Below are positions 1 through 11,663 of a stretch of DNA of 64,000 nucleotides, piece by piece. Positions within the stretch are counted from its first letter, which is position 1; every line of letters starts with the position of its first letter. Origin of the DNA: Chondrosia reniformis (lineage: Eukaryota; Porifera; Demospongiae; Chondrillida; Chondrillidae); assembly GCA_947172415.1 (NCBI GenBank), contig OX359191.1:3224001-3288000 (forward strand), read 5' to 3'. The notes under the pieces are model-generated. The model saw nothing but the letters and a program-made list of their open reading frames with translations, did not search any database and had not been told where the DNA came from. The translations under genes and the position numbers were made by a program.

Positions 1-1132
1 CATCTCTCAGGGAATTCGTTGAAGAGCACCAGCTTACTCTCAATCAAATTTTCAATTTTGATTAGACTGGACTTAACTTTCGCTTGTTGTCAGACAAGAC
101 ACTAGCTGCTTCCTTTGAGCACTCTGCTGATGGAAGAAAGCTGAGCAAAGAGAGAGTCACAATCAATGCCTGTGCAAATGCTACAGGCACCATCAAGTTA
201 CCTCTCCAGGTTATCGGAAAAGCAAAACACCCAAGGTGTTTTAGGGGTTTGAGGATGGACCTCCTACCTGTGGAGAACTGTGGCCAGAAAAGTGCATGGA
301 TGAGCCCGAGATTTTTCATGCCTGGTTTCACAACTCATTCATCCCTACAGTACGCAAAGAGCTCTCTTCTCTTGGCTTGGAGCCAAGGGCTGTTCTGGTG
401 CTGGATAATTGCCCTGCCCACCCCAGTGAAGAAGGCCTCATTAGTGGATGATGGAAAGATCACTGCCTTTTACTTGCCACCAAATGTCACTTCCTTGATT
501 CAACCAATGGATCAAGGGGTACTTGTGGCACTCAAGCACCACTACAAGAAGAAATTGTTACGAAGGCTATTGATAGAAGATGAGAATGGCGTATCTCTCA
601 TTGATTTCCTGAAGTTAGTGAATATGAAAATTGTCACAGAGCTAATCGCAGAGTCATGGGGTGAAATCAAGGAATCCACACTACGCAAGTCGTGGAGAAA
701 GATCATGCCTATTCAAGAAGCAAAGGAGAGTGAAGATCAGACTGAAGGAGAGGAAGATGTGCAAGATTTTATACATGAATTTCAGGAGATGGGATACAGT
801 ATGGATGAAAATGAGATCAGTTCCTGGCTTAACAGTGATTCCAATGATCCTGGCTTTCAGCTGATGACAGATGATAAAATCTGTGACCATGTTCTTTCAG
901 AGCAAGTGCCTGACCAGGAAGATGAGCCTGAACCAGAGGAAGGAGAATCGAATGTCTGTCCTGTCTCCAACTGGCAACTCATATGATTGAGAAGTGCCTC
1001 ACATGGCTTGAATACCAGCCTGAAGTAAATCTATACAACACATGCATGTTGAGAGAACTCCATGCCCTCGCAGTCCGTAAACGAGGAGAGTCCCTAAAAC
1101 AGAGGACCTTACTAGAGATGCTGCAAAAGTAA
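1..1132 (+). pseudogene. Tigger/jerky-like DDE transposase, degenerate
   Basis: This is the catalytic and C-terminal part of a pogo/Tigger transposase (DDE_1 type), the enzyme that would cut and paste the element in the nucleus. The first catalytic Asp is at 60-62 in the NFD-x-TG context, but the following Glu codon of the usual DETG motif is TAG (63-65). The second Asp is at 404-406 in LVLDNCPAHP, and the third at 510-512 in LIQPMDQGV, a DD35D-like spacing. Three frame changes are visible: near 297 (frame lost), near 445 (frame regained) and near 970-980, after which the C-terminal part (TWLEYQPE, SLKQRTLLEML) continues to a TAA at 1130-1132. The stop plus frameshifts make it inactive. The open frame starting at 84 is only an internal part, and its residues between about 300 and 445 are out-of-frame nonsense. 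Confidence 0.85.
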
Positions 1133-1348
1133 ATGTATGTATGAGCACATGCATATGTATTTGTACTATGTTATAGAATGTTATACAGTCATTAAAGTGA
1201 TCTATACATGTTTTGTTGGCGTGCTGATTGTCCAAAGAAATTGTTCTACTGTTATACATATTTGATTGTATTTCACTTATCCGAACTTTTCACTTAATTT
1301 TTGGGCCATTTGACCAATGGGGTTCGGATAACTTCACATAATTCACTG
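1..1348 (+). mobile_element. 3' part of a Tigger/jerky-type DNA transposon (left end outside window)
   Basis: The left part runs off the window. The right end is seen as a terminal sequence ending in CACTG at 1348, followed by the dinucleotide TA (1349-1350) and then satellite, as expected for a Tc1/mariner-superfamily (Tigger/pogo) element inserted at TA. The terminal 27 bases (1322-1348) read outward-in as CAGTGAATTATGTGAAGTTA followed by TCCGAAC. A second copy of the TCCGAAC core lies inverted at about 1279-1286, giving a subterminal hairpin. The transposase remnant occupies 1-1132; 1133-1320 is its 3' untranslated part. Confidence 0.8.
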
Positions 1349-1350
1349 TA

Positions 1351-1800
1351 CTAGTTGAATGTACTAGTTGTATGTGCTAATTGTATGTACTAGTTGTGTG
1401 TACTACTTGTCATGTACTAGTCGTATGTACTAGTTGCATGTTCTAGTTGTGTGTACTAATTGTTTGTACTAGTTGTATGCACTAGTTATATGTACTAGCT
1501 CTAGTTATATTTACTAATTGTAGGTACTAGTTGTATGTAAAAGTTGTATGTAGTAGTTGCATGTACTAGTTATGTACTAGTTGCATATACAAGTTGTATG
1601 TTCTAGTATTATGTACTCGTTCTATGAACTAGTAGTATGTACTAGTTGTATGTACTAGTTGTATACACTAGTTGTTGATTCTTGTGCTAGTTATGTAAGG
1701 TACTAGGTAGGTTCTAGTTGTATGTACTAGTTGAATGTAATAGTTGTATGAATTAGTTGTATGTACTAGTACAAGTTATATTTACTAGTTGTATGTATTA
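1351..1800 (-). repeat. 13-bp satellite, reverse orientation
   Basis: This is a degenerate tandem array of TGTATGTACTAGT (period 13). Most units differ by one to three substitutions, and some units are shortened to TAGTAACTAG. It abuts the Tigger right end directly at the TA target, so the Tigger element inserted into pre-existing satellite. No genes are seen. Confidence 0.9.
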
Positions 1801-1868
1801 ATTATTAATGAACAAATAATTATAAGTACATAAAGAAACTAGGATTTACTCAAAAGCCATACAAACAG

Positions 1869-2955
1869 GGATACAGCGATGGGCACGACAAACCAGAAAC
1901 GGTTTAATTTCGTATGAATTTTCTCAGAAAAATCAAATTTCTAGAAACTCACCTACCTCCACCCATTTGCAGTCATGGTATACCCTCTTGGAACTCTGGT
2001 ATGTCCACAATAAGAGTAAATCAACAAGTAAATTTAATTATAAAAAACATGTCTAGGCGATCCTTCACAATCAAAGCATCTTGTCCTAATTTACCATCAT
2101 GAAACTCTCTTTAATGCAAATGATGCCAAACCTGGAGGGGGACAGCCTCGTATGAGACCAGGAAGACTACCAGATGGGAGGGAGCAGTTAATGGTTTTTC
2201 GTGATGGAACACCAAAAGGCCTTGAAGTTGTTCTTCAGGAGCAAGGAGTTAACACTACACACCTTAATCGATGCGAAATATTAGAGGAGTTTCCAGACTT
2301 TAAGTATGAAAAGCCTATGGTGCAAACGTTTTTAGAAGAAAGGGGCCATGAATGTCTATTCAATCCAAAGGTATGTACAAATCAGGAAAAACTGAACGTT
2401 TAATGGGTGTACCAGTGCACATAGTCCTTGCCATGTTAATCAAATAAACAAAAAGTGTCAAATATTTCAGTTTATCACATTGAAATATAAGCACAAAGAC
2501 ATCCATTTTATAGAACTGAAAAAAGGTACTTTACCGTTTTCAAACACTTTCTAAAAACCTTCCGCTTTACAATCCGTGCACTCATTGAGTGTTCAGATTT
2601 TGCTGATTTGTACTGTACATGCCTCAAATCACCTCACAATGTGCTAATGTGAATGTGCTGGTATGTACTCACATAATAGTTCCACCCAGAGCTCAACCCT
2701 ATTGAGCGATGCTGGGCCAAGGCTAAGCAGTATACTAGAGAAAGATGTGACTACTCTATGGCTGGTTTAAGAAGGACAGTTCCACTTGCATTAGAGTCAG
2801 CTGATGTAGACCTCATTCTTAAATTTTTCAGAAAATACCGGGACTACAACCATGCCTATCTTAATCCAGATGGGAATGCCACCACTGGGAGAGCTGCAGA
2901 CGTGAAGGTGAAAGAATACAAATCTCATAGGAGAGTGCCCACCGAGACCATATAA
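1869..2955 (+). pseudogene. Intron-bearing DDE-transposase-like gene, 3' exons, with disabling changes
   Basis: Three exons can be assembled: 1869-1998, 2057-2370 and 2680-2955. Their introns (1999-2056 and 2371-2679) begin GTATGT and end TAG, and the codon phases match across both junctions. The joined frame contains FLRKIKFLETHLPPP, then YHHET where relatives carry YHDES (the presumed first catalytic Asp is His here, codon 2098-2100), then GTPKGLEVVL, and finally HPELNPIERCWAKAKQYT, a DDE_3-like motif with the usual catalytic Glu in NPIE, ending in YKSHRRV near a TAA stop. A TAA at 1905-1907 interrupts the first exon, and 5' exons are missing; satellite begins just upstream. Similar intron-containing genes are, to my recollection, common in cnidarian and sponge genomes; the exact transposon class is uncertain. 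I infer a decayed, possibly once domesticated, transposase gene. Confidence 0.7.
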
Positions 2956-3844
2956 AGTTTTATCCTTATATATATATTATTTACATAACACCTATAATAT
3001 CATGGTAATTAAAATTAGGTGTTATTTTGAAATTACAAACAACACTAAAACTTTGAGATACATTCTATAACAAGAAGGAAAAATACAATCAAATGTTCAA
3101 CGGATATGCTGAATTTGTAAACCATACAATGCGTAGATTATGTTAATAGGCATTAAGGTGACAAATCATCATAGTTACATAAAGAAAGGTACCAAGTTAC
3201 GAGGGAGAATGGAAATCCTGGAAAAGCTATCCGATAAGTTTTTGACAAGACCTGATTAAGTAAGGATACAAAGTCCCTGGGATGCTGAAATGGCCTAAAG
3301 GTCTACCAAATTCCAATACGCATGCATAACTTTGAGCAGCCTAAACAAACACAATATCAAAATATAGACAATTATCTCCTTATTGAAAGGGAAACTAGGC
3401 AAAAACTATCCGTCACAATCTAGCACACTTATGTCTTCTTCATATGCCAAAGTGTCAGCGCCAGCACGGTAGACGTTACTGGCTGAAATTACAGAATGTC
3501 CCAACAAGTCGATTGGCCGACTTGCCTAAAAATCATACCTTAAGTTTGTCATATGATGTTTAAATCAATATCCAACTTTAGGAAATACATTATTATAACT
3601 ATTTGTAGAAAAGTATTGGCTTACCTCTTAACGTTAGTGAGATACAAAGACTGAAGCTTTCAATTCTCTTCTTCTTCTTCAACGCTATTGCGCAACACTC
3701 TAAAAACCTTAGCAACCAATGTCACAATATTGTAAGGTGTTTTCATGGTAACCCACCTGTCATAAATTGGTTGCCATGGTGAAATAAGTCAACTTTTTCA
3801 AAATAATCGTTTTTGTCAGCTATTTTTGCATTTATGGTGAAATG
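2956..3844. other. Non-satellite AT-rich sequence without recognisable gene
   Basis: This follows the stop codon of the DDE-like pseudogene and runs to the next satellite block. It is AT-rich single-copy-looking sequence with TA-rich runs near 2965-2985 and a short CTTCTT run near 3665-3680. No long open frame, RNA gene or terminal inverted repeat was recognised. Confidence 0.5.
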
Positions 3845-4879
3845 CACTATAGTTGTTTGTTCTAGTTGTATGTACTAGAAACTATTAGTATATATAAGTA
3901 CTAGTTGTATGTACTAGTTGTATGTACAAGGTGTATGTAGTAGCAACTAGTCACATGTAATAGATATTTGTACTAGTTGTATGTTCTAGTTTTATGTACA
4001 GGTTGTATGTACTAGTTGTAAGTACTGGTAACTATCTGTATGTCCTTGTTGTATGTCCAAGTTGTATGCTCTAGTTGTATGTAGTTATATGTACTAGTTG
4101 TATGTATTAGTAACTACTTGTATGTACTAATTGTATGTACTAGTTGTGTACTAGTCGTATATTTGTACCAGTAACTAATTGTATGTACTAGTGGTATGTT
4201 CTATATAGTTGTATGTACCAGTAACTAGTTGTATGTACTAGTTTTATGTACTAGTACTGGTTTTGTTTATTAGTTATAGGTACTGGTTATATGTACTAGT
4301 TCTATGTACTAGTTAAAGAACTATTTGTATGTACTTGTTGTATGTACAAGCTGTATGGACTAGTTGTATTTACTAGTTCCATGTACTAGTAACTAGTTGT
4401 AAGTACTAGTAACTAGTTGTACGTACTAGTTATATGTAGTAGTTGTATGTACTAGTTTATGTACTAGTTGTATGCGCTAGTTATATGTACTAATTGTATG
4501 TATTAGTTGCATATACTAGTTGTATGTACTAGTAACTATCTGTATGTCCTAATTGTATGTATATACTAGTTGTTTGAACTAGTTGTATGTAATTATATGT
4601 TTTACTTGTATGTACCAGTCGTGTTCAATTGTTGTATACACTAGTTGTTTGTGCTAGTTTTAGTTACTAGTTGTATGTACTAGTTGTATAGACAAGGTGT
4701 ATGTAGTAGTAACTAGTCGTATGTACTAGTTGTATGTACTAGTTGTGTGTACTAGTAACTATCTGTATGTCCTAGTTGTATGTACTAGTTGTATGTAGTT
4801 ATATGTACTACTTTTATATACTAGTAACTAGTTGTATGTACTAGTAACTAATTGTATGTACTAATTGTATGTATATACA
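3845..4879 (-). repeat. 13-bp satellite, reverse orientation
   Basis: This is an array of TGTATGTACTAGT variants with frequent inserted TAGTAACTAG half-units, which lengthen the local period. It ends at about 4870-4880, where the sequence GTATGTATATACACAC passes from the reverse to the forward orientation. Confidence 0.88.
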
Positions 4880-7800
4880 CACAACTACTACATATAACTA
4901 GTACATACACATTTAACTAGTACATATGAATAATACCTACAGCTAGTTCATAGAACTTTTACCTAAAACTAGTTACTAGTACATACAACTAGAAAATGCA
5001 ACTAGTAAAATCCACTATTACCTATAGCTAGTTCAAATAAATATATAGTACAAACAATTACTGCATATAACTAGTACATACACATATAACTATTACATGT
5101 AAATAGTACACACAACTAGTAAATACAACTAGTACATGCAACTAGTACATACAACTAGTACATACAACTAGGACCTAAAACTAGTAAATACAACTATTAA
5201 ATACAACTAGTACATGCAATTAGTACATACAACTAGTACATAAAACTATTAAAAAAACAACTAGTTCATTCAACTGGTACACGAAACTAGTACATAGAAC
5301 TATATAGTCCATACACCTACTAAATACAACTAGTATCTAGCACATACAACTAGTACATAGAACTAGTCCATACAACTACTACATACACCTAGTATGTAGC
5401 ACTTACAACTAGTACATACAACTAATACATACAAGTAGTAGACACAACTAGTACACACAACTAGTACATACAACTAGTACATACAACTAGTACATACACA
5501 TATAACTAGTATATATATATAGTACGTACATTAAACTAAAACTCCAACTAGTACATAGAAGTATTACATAGAATTAGTACATACATCTAGTACATACAAC
5601 TAGTACATACAACTGGCACATACAACTAGTACTAACAACTAGTTCCCACAACTTGTACTTACAACTAGAACCTATGATTAGAACATACACATATAACTAG
5701 TACATATAAATAGTACGTACATTAAACTAGAACTCCAACTACTATATAGAATTATTACATACAATTAGTACACACATCTAGTACATACAACTAGTACAAA
5801 CAACTGGGACATACAACTAGTAAATATAATTAGTGCCTACAGTTAGTAAATATTATCAGTACTGGTACATACCACCAGTTCATGCAACTTGTACTTACAA
5901 CTAGTACCTATGACTAGAACATACACATATAACTAGTACATAAATATAGTACATACAACTAGTACATTAAACCGGAACTCCAACTAGTACGTAGAATTAT
6001 TACATACTATTAGTGCATACATCTAGTACATAAAACTAGTACATACAAATAGTACACACAACTAGTACACACAACTAGTATATGCAATTAGTACATACAA
6101 CTATTACATTCAACTAGTATATATAACTAGTACTTAAAACTAGTTAATTTAATTAGTACTAGTACATACGAGTACCTACTTAGAACGTAGTTTTACTAAT
6201 ACCAGAACCTACAACTAGTACATAAAACTAGTATATACAACTAGTACATCAAACAAGTACCTATAACTAGTACCCAACTACAACATATAACTAGTAAATA
6301 TGCATAAACCTGGTACCTATACACCTAGTACATACAATAAGTACCTGCAAACAGTACATACAACTAGTACATACAAGTAGTATACAATTAGTACATACAG
6401 CTAGTTCAAACAATTAGAACAAAAAACTACATACAATAATACCTATAATTACTATATATAACTTGTACTAGTACATTCAACTAGTACAAACAATTAGTAT
6501 TTACAACTACTAAATATTACCAGTAATAGTACAAACAAGTAGTTAATACAACTACTATGTAAAACTAGTAGATAACTAGTACATATTGGTAGTACATAAA
6601 ACTAGGACATACAACTACTACATTCAATTAATAAATACAACTATAACATTCAACAAGTACTTGCAACTAGAACCTACAACTAGTAAATATAACTAGTGCT
6701 ACTAAATACAACTAGTACCTCCCTAGTACCTAGTATAACTAGTACTAGAACCTACAAGTAGTACATATACTAGTATATACAACTAGTACATACAACTAGA
6801 ACATATAACTAGTACATACACATATAGCTAGTACATATAAATATTACATAGCATAGTACATACAACTAGTACAAACAACCACTGCGTATAACTAGTACAT
6901 ACACATGTAGCTAGTACATATAAATAGTACATAGCACAGTACATACCACTAGTTCATACAACTAGCACATACAACTAGTACCTATGAATATAACATACAC
7001 AACCTAACCAGTATCTAGTTTAACTAGTACTAGGACCTCCTACTAGTATATACAACTTGTACATACATATTAAATTAGTACATACACCTAGTTCTAAAAC
7101 TATTAAGTAGAACTAGTATATACTATATAGAACGAGTACATGATAACTAATACATATAACTAGTACATACAACTAGTACATATACAACTAGAACCTCCCT
7201 AGTACATAGTATAAGTAGTACAAGAATCAACAACTGGTACATACACATAGTACAAACAACTAGTACTTACAACTATTACATACAACTAGAACCTAGTAAC
7301 TAGTACATACCTAGTACATACAATTAGTACATAGAACTAGTTCAAACAATTAGAACATACAACTAGTACAAAGCTAGTACATACAACTAGTATAAACATA
7401 CAACTAGTACACCGAACATATACAAACAATTAGCACATACAACTAGTACTTTTAACTAGTACTTATACCAAGTTCACACACCTACTACATATAACTAATA
7501 CATAAACATATAACTAGTATATATGAATAGTACAAACACATAGTACATACAACTAAAACTAGTACATACAACTAGTATATATATAAAACTAGTACCTTTA
7601 GCTAGTACATACAAGTATTACATAAATTTCGTAGGTTCAACTAGTTCATAAAAGTAACTAGTAAATATAATTAGTACATGCGACTAGTATATACAACTAG
7701 TCCATACAACTGGTACATGCAACTAGTACATACAATTAGGCCATATAACAAGTACATACACCTACTACATATAACTAGTACAATACACGTATACCTAGTA

Positions 7801-8003
7801 AATGTAAACAGTATCTACAACTGGTACATACAGCTAGCGCATACAACTAGTACATATAACTAGTACCCACACATATAAATAGTACATACAAATAGTAAAT
7901 ACAACTAGTACATATATACAACTAGTACATAGACTTAGTACATACAACCAGCTAATACAGCTAGTACCCACAAGTAGTACATATACTTAGTACATAAACA
8001 TAT
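4880..8003 (+). repeat. 13-bp satellite, forward orientation
   Basis: This is an array of ACTAGTACATACA variants. The strand is very poor in G, which is nearly confined to the AGT of each unit. Longer composite units are visible, for example blocks containing CCTCCCTAGTACCTAGT and CAACAACTGG. From about 7185 onward the array is the mirror of the right-hand array near 20.9-21.0 kb. No gene is seen. Confidence 0.88.
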
Positions 8004-8763
8004 CAGGGAGTACGGTAGTACTCCCTATGTAGGGATGACACGTTTTTTTGCATTCCCCATACATCGGTATAGGAGCAAAATCCCGAAATAAGCTGAAAAT
8101 CGATAAAATAAGGCTATGTATAGCTAAATATACAATATACATACTCTAAATAGACCTTAAAGGCAAGCAAATATGTCCCGCTGGCAAAATAATAAACTTT
8201 AAAAATTCCCATTTTCGTCTTCTTCATATTCTTCTTGTTATTATTCTTCTTCTTCGTCAGCCATAACTAAAAAACTAAATAAGCTTTTGGACTAATTGTT
8301 AAATGAAACTATTGCAAATTTTCCGAACTGTATTCTTTTGTAGAAGCGAGAGCGATAACGCTATTATTGAGTATGACGGTTTTCATGGCCCCAGAGGCAA
8401 GGCCTCAATAAATTCGCCATTTTAATGACGTCATAATCAGTCGAAGATTGCAAAACCAAAATGGGTTTTAATACAATCAAATTCCTAGCTTATGCTCCAT
8501 AAAAAGTACAGAAACTAGAGAAAAATAAAAATTTTCTACAAAAATAGTGAAGATGTAGGGATGGCACAAAAAGCACTTAAACAAGAAAGGGATGTTACAC
8601 CGTGAAGTATTAGCTATGCATGAATCCTACAAGCAAGGGTGTTGTATGATTCATGCATATATAGCTAATGCTTCACTGTGTAACATCCCTTTCTTGTTTA
8701 TGTGCCTTTTGTGCCATCCCTACATCTTTACTATTTTTGTAGAAAATTTTTATTTTTCTCTAG
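8004..8763 (-). mobile_element. Foldback/MITE-like element, 760 bp (left palindrome copy)
   Basis: One end has a compact hairpin with 9-bp arms AGGGAGTAC (8005-8013) and GTACTCCCT (8018-8026) around a 4-base loop, followed by TGTAGGGATGACAC. The other end is a 249-bp near-perfect hairpin (8515-8763) whose arms begin CTAGAGAAAAATAAAAATTT and contain GATGTAGGGATGGCAC. The shared TAGGGATGRCAC motif in inverted orientation acts like a terminal repeat. The roughly 490-bp core has no convincing ORF. The copy at 19444-20203 has exactly the same length and reads as its reverse complement. It is a non-autonomous element of unrecognised family. Confidence 0.75.
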
Positions 8764-10954
8764 TATATAGTACATATAAATACTACGTACAACTAGTATA
8801 TATAACTAGTACAAACAACTGGTACATACACCCAGTACATACAAATGTAACAAGTACATATAAGTAGTACATACAACTAGTACATATAACTAATACACAT
8901 AACTAGTACATATAACTAATACATACATCTAGTCTAGTTTATACAACTGGTACCTCCCTAGTACGTAGTACAATTAGGACTAGAACCTACAACTAGTATA
9001 TACTACTAGTACATACAACTAGTACATGCAACTAGTACATATAACTAGTACATATAACTAGTACATATGACTAGTACATACACATATAACTAGTGCATAA
9101 ATATTATACATATAACTAGTACAAAAAAATAGTTCACACAAACAAACAAGTAGTTCATAGAACTAGTTCATTCCTAGTACCTAGTATAACTTGTACTAGA
9201 ACCTAAAACTAGTTCAAACATCTCGTACATACAACTAGTAAATACAATTAGGCAATAGTACATACAACTAGTACATTCAACTAGTACATACAAATAGTAC
9301 ATACAAAGAGTACATACAACTAGTACATATAAGTAGTACATACAACAATTACCCACTACTTATACATTCAACTAGTACAAATAACTCCAACATTCGCTAG
9401 TACATACAAATAGTTTTGAGTACATTTAAACTGTACATTCAACTAGTACTTACAACTAGTACATACAACTAGAAACTAGTAATTAGTACATACTTAGTAC
9501 ATACAATTAGTACATAGAACTAGTTTAAACAATTAGAACATACAACTACCACATACACCTAGTACGTACAAATAGTATTTAAAACTAGTTCATATAACTA
9601 GTACATAACTAGTACATAACTAGTACATTTCTAGTATATACAATTAGTACATAGAACTAGTTCAAACAATTAGAACATACAACTACTACATTCACCTAGT
9701 ATACACTATTTGTACATACAATTAGTACATACAAATAGTACATGCAACTAGTACATAAAGCTAGACTATACAACTAATAACTAGTACATATAACTAGTAC
9801 ATAGCTACTACTTACAACTAGTATATACATACAACTAGTGCATACAACTAATACAGACAATTAGTACATACAACTACTACATACAACCAGAACCTACAAC
9901 TAGTAAATATAACTAGTACTAGTACATAGAACTAGTACATAAAACTAATTCGATATAGTAGTACTTACAACTAGTGCGTACAACTAATGCCTACTTAGTA
10001 CCTACTATAACTAGTACTAGAACCTACAACTAGTACATACAGCTGGCGCATACACGTAGTATAGGCAACTTGTACTTACAACTGTTACATACAACTACTA
10101 CATAAAACCCGTACATACACATAAAACTAGTATATAAAAATAGTACATCCACTTAGTACATGCAACAAGTACATACAAAACGTACATACAACTAGTACAT
10201 ACAACTAGTACATACAACTAGTACACACAACTAGAAACTAGTACATACACCTAGTTCAAAGAACGAGTGCATAATACTAGAACATACAACTTGTATATAC
10301 AACAAGTACATACAAAACGTACATACAACTAGTACATACATTCAGGCAATAGAATATTCAACTACTACAAACAACTAGTACATACAAATAGTACATACAA
10401 CAAGTACATGTAACTAGTACATACAACAATTACACACTACTTATACATTCAACTAGTACAAATAACTATTACATTCGACAATTACATACAAATAGTATTG
10501 AGTACATACAACTAGTTCATACAACTAGTGCATACAATTAGTACACACGGATAGTACATACAGCTAGTAAATATAACTAGTACATACTACTAGTACATAA
10601 AACTATAGAGTACATATAACTGGTACATATAACTAGTAGAAATAAACAGTACACACAACTAGTTCATAAAACTAGTTCATACAACTAGTACATGTAACAA
10701 GTATCTAGTATATACAACTAGAATCTACCTAGTACATTGTATAAATAGTACAAGAATCAACAACTGGTACATACACATAGTACATACAACTAGTACTTAC
10801 AACTAGTACTTACAACTAGAAACTAGTAACTAGTACATACCTAGTACAAACAATTAGAACATAGAACTAGTTGAAACAAATAGAACATACAACTACTACA
10901 TACACCTAGTACATACAACTAGTACTTAGAACTAGTTCATATAACTAGTACATA
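8764..10954 (+). repeat. 13-bp satellite, forward orientation
   Basis: These are ACTAGTACATACA variants between the foldback element and the Tigger element. It contains repeated composite blocks, for example the block with CAAACAAACAAGTAGTTCAT near 9140-9160, also present at about 21.74, 23.33, 26.60, 35.80, 39.17, 52.74 and 54.86 kb. Near the Tigger end it is an almost exact mirror of the right flank from 14351. Confidence 0.88.
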
Positions 10955-11180
10955 CAGTGGAAGCTGAGTAAGCGGTCACCTTATTAAAGCGGTCACCTCC
11001 CTTTTCCGGTCGCCAACGTATACTCCCGAACAATCCACTATATTGAAGTATACATCGAGACCTTGTTAATGTGGTCACCTGCGTAATGCGTTTTGCGGTC
11101 GCCCTTCCGTGGCCCCGAAGGGATTTCTCTACTCTGTAATGCGGCCATACAGATTTGAAAGTACGTAAATGACAACAATT
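10955..11180 (+). promoter_or_regulatory. Tigger left terminal region with repeated GCGGTCACC motifs
   Basis: Within about 160 bp of the terminus GCGGTCACC occurs twice (about 10971 and 10988), with variants CCGGTCGCC, TGGTCACC and GCGGTCGCC further in. The same set appears inverted at 14140-14348. Iterated subterminal motifs are expected to be transposase-binding sites; here that role is inferred from position only. Confidence 0.5.
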
Positions 11181-11238
11181 TATCGATAAAATGTTCTAAA
11201 GAGTCTCCTTTACTCCTTCAGTGACTCTTGCAGCTTTC

Positions 11239-11583
11239 TTATAAAGTTCTGGTGTCCATCGAAATGATAAAACATGGAACTTCCAGCCCGAGACCAACAC
11301 CACGATTCACAGGGCTGCCAGTGACCTCACACACAATCTGGTTCCCTTGTCTGAGGAGGAAAAAGGGAGTATATCGAGCGAATGACCTTGGAACGTGACC
11401 TACAACCTGTCCGTTCTTCTTTACCGCTGTTGCCATTGGGTCATACGGGTTGGACGGCTCTGCTTCCACCTCTAAAACTTCTCCTGGCTCTGGTGTCCAC
11501 AAGTCTTTATAATCATGGAACCCACGAATAAACGATGTGTAGCTAAAGTGAGAAACAGATACAGAAGTGGCGTTCGCAGCCAT
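11239..11583 (-). CDS. HIRAN-domain protein, left copy, C-terminus altered by a 1-nt deletion
   Basis: This is a 114-residue ORF. Residues about 15-100 match a HIRAN domain: an FIRGFHDYKDLW opening strand, PSNPYDPMATAVKKNGQVVG (the NPYDP-x-A-V-x-V core) and HVPRSFARY. HIRAN domains bind ssDNA 3' ends in HLTF/Rad5 helicases and also occur as stand-alone proteins. Here nothing but the domain is present, with no helicase or nuclease part. The start codon lies 80 bp from the divergent transposase start at 11664, so the two probably share a promoter. Compared with the right copy, one T is missing from a T-run (about 11270), so the last residues read FIISMDTRTL instead of the fuller FYHFDGHQNFIRKLQESL. 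It may therefore be impaired. It lies inside the transposon's mirrored arm. Confidence 0.75.
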   Translation of the reverse strand: MAANATSVSVSHFSYTSFIRGFHDYKDLWTPEPGEVLEVEAEPSNPYDPMATAVKKNGQVVGHVPRSFARYTPFFLLRQGNQIVCEVTGSPVNRGVGLGLEVPCFIISMDTRTL

Positions 11584-11663
11584 ACGACCGAAGCTTGATT
11601 AGGTAGCAGCTGCCTTACACCCACGCTAACACGTTTCGTTATAGTTATGCTCGTGCCTCTAAC
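11584..11663. promoter_or_regulatory. Divergent intergenic region between HIRAN and transposase starts
   Basis: Eighty bases separate the HIRAN start (minus strand) from the transposase start (plus strand). The same spacing is kept in the right arm (13640-13719). No clear TATA box is seen. A shared bidirectional promoter is inferred from the head-to-head layout. Confidence 0.35.

Noticed and set aside
7678-7863. Open frame rich in Tyr, Thr, Asn and Ser within satellite (and similar ones at 8592-8867, 9174-9356, 17933-18150)
   Set aside because: They are translations of the 13-mer repeat (period 13 nt cycles through three frames giving Y/T/S/N/L/V/C strings) with no domain or codon signal.
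8004-8763. Helitron assignment for the foldback elements
   Set aside because: A hairpin precedes the boundary, but the CTRR end and TC start were not found and no Rep/helicase gene is present; left as unknown class.
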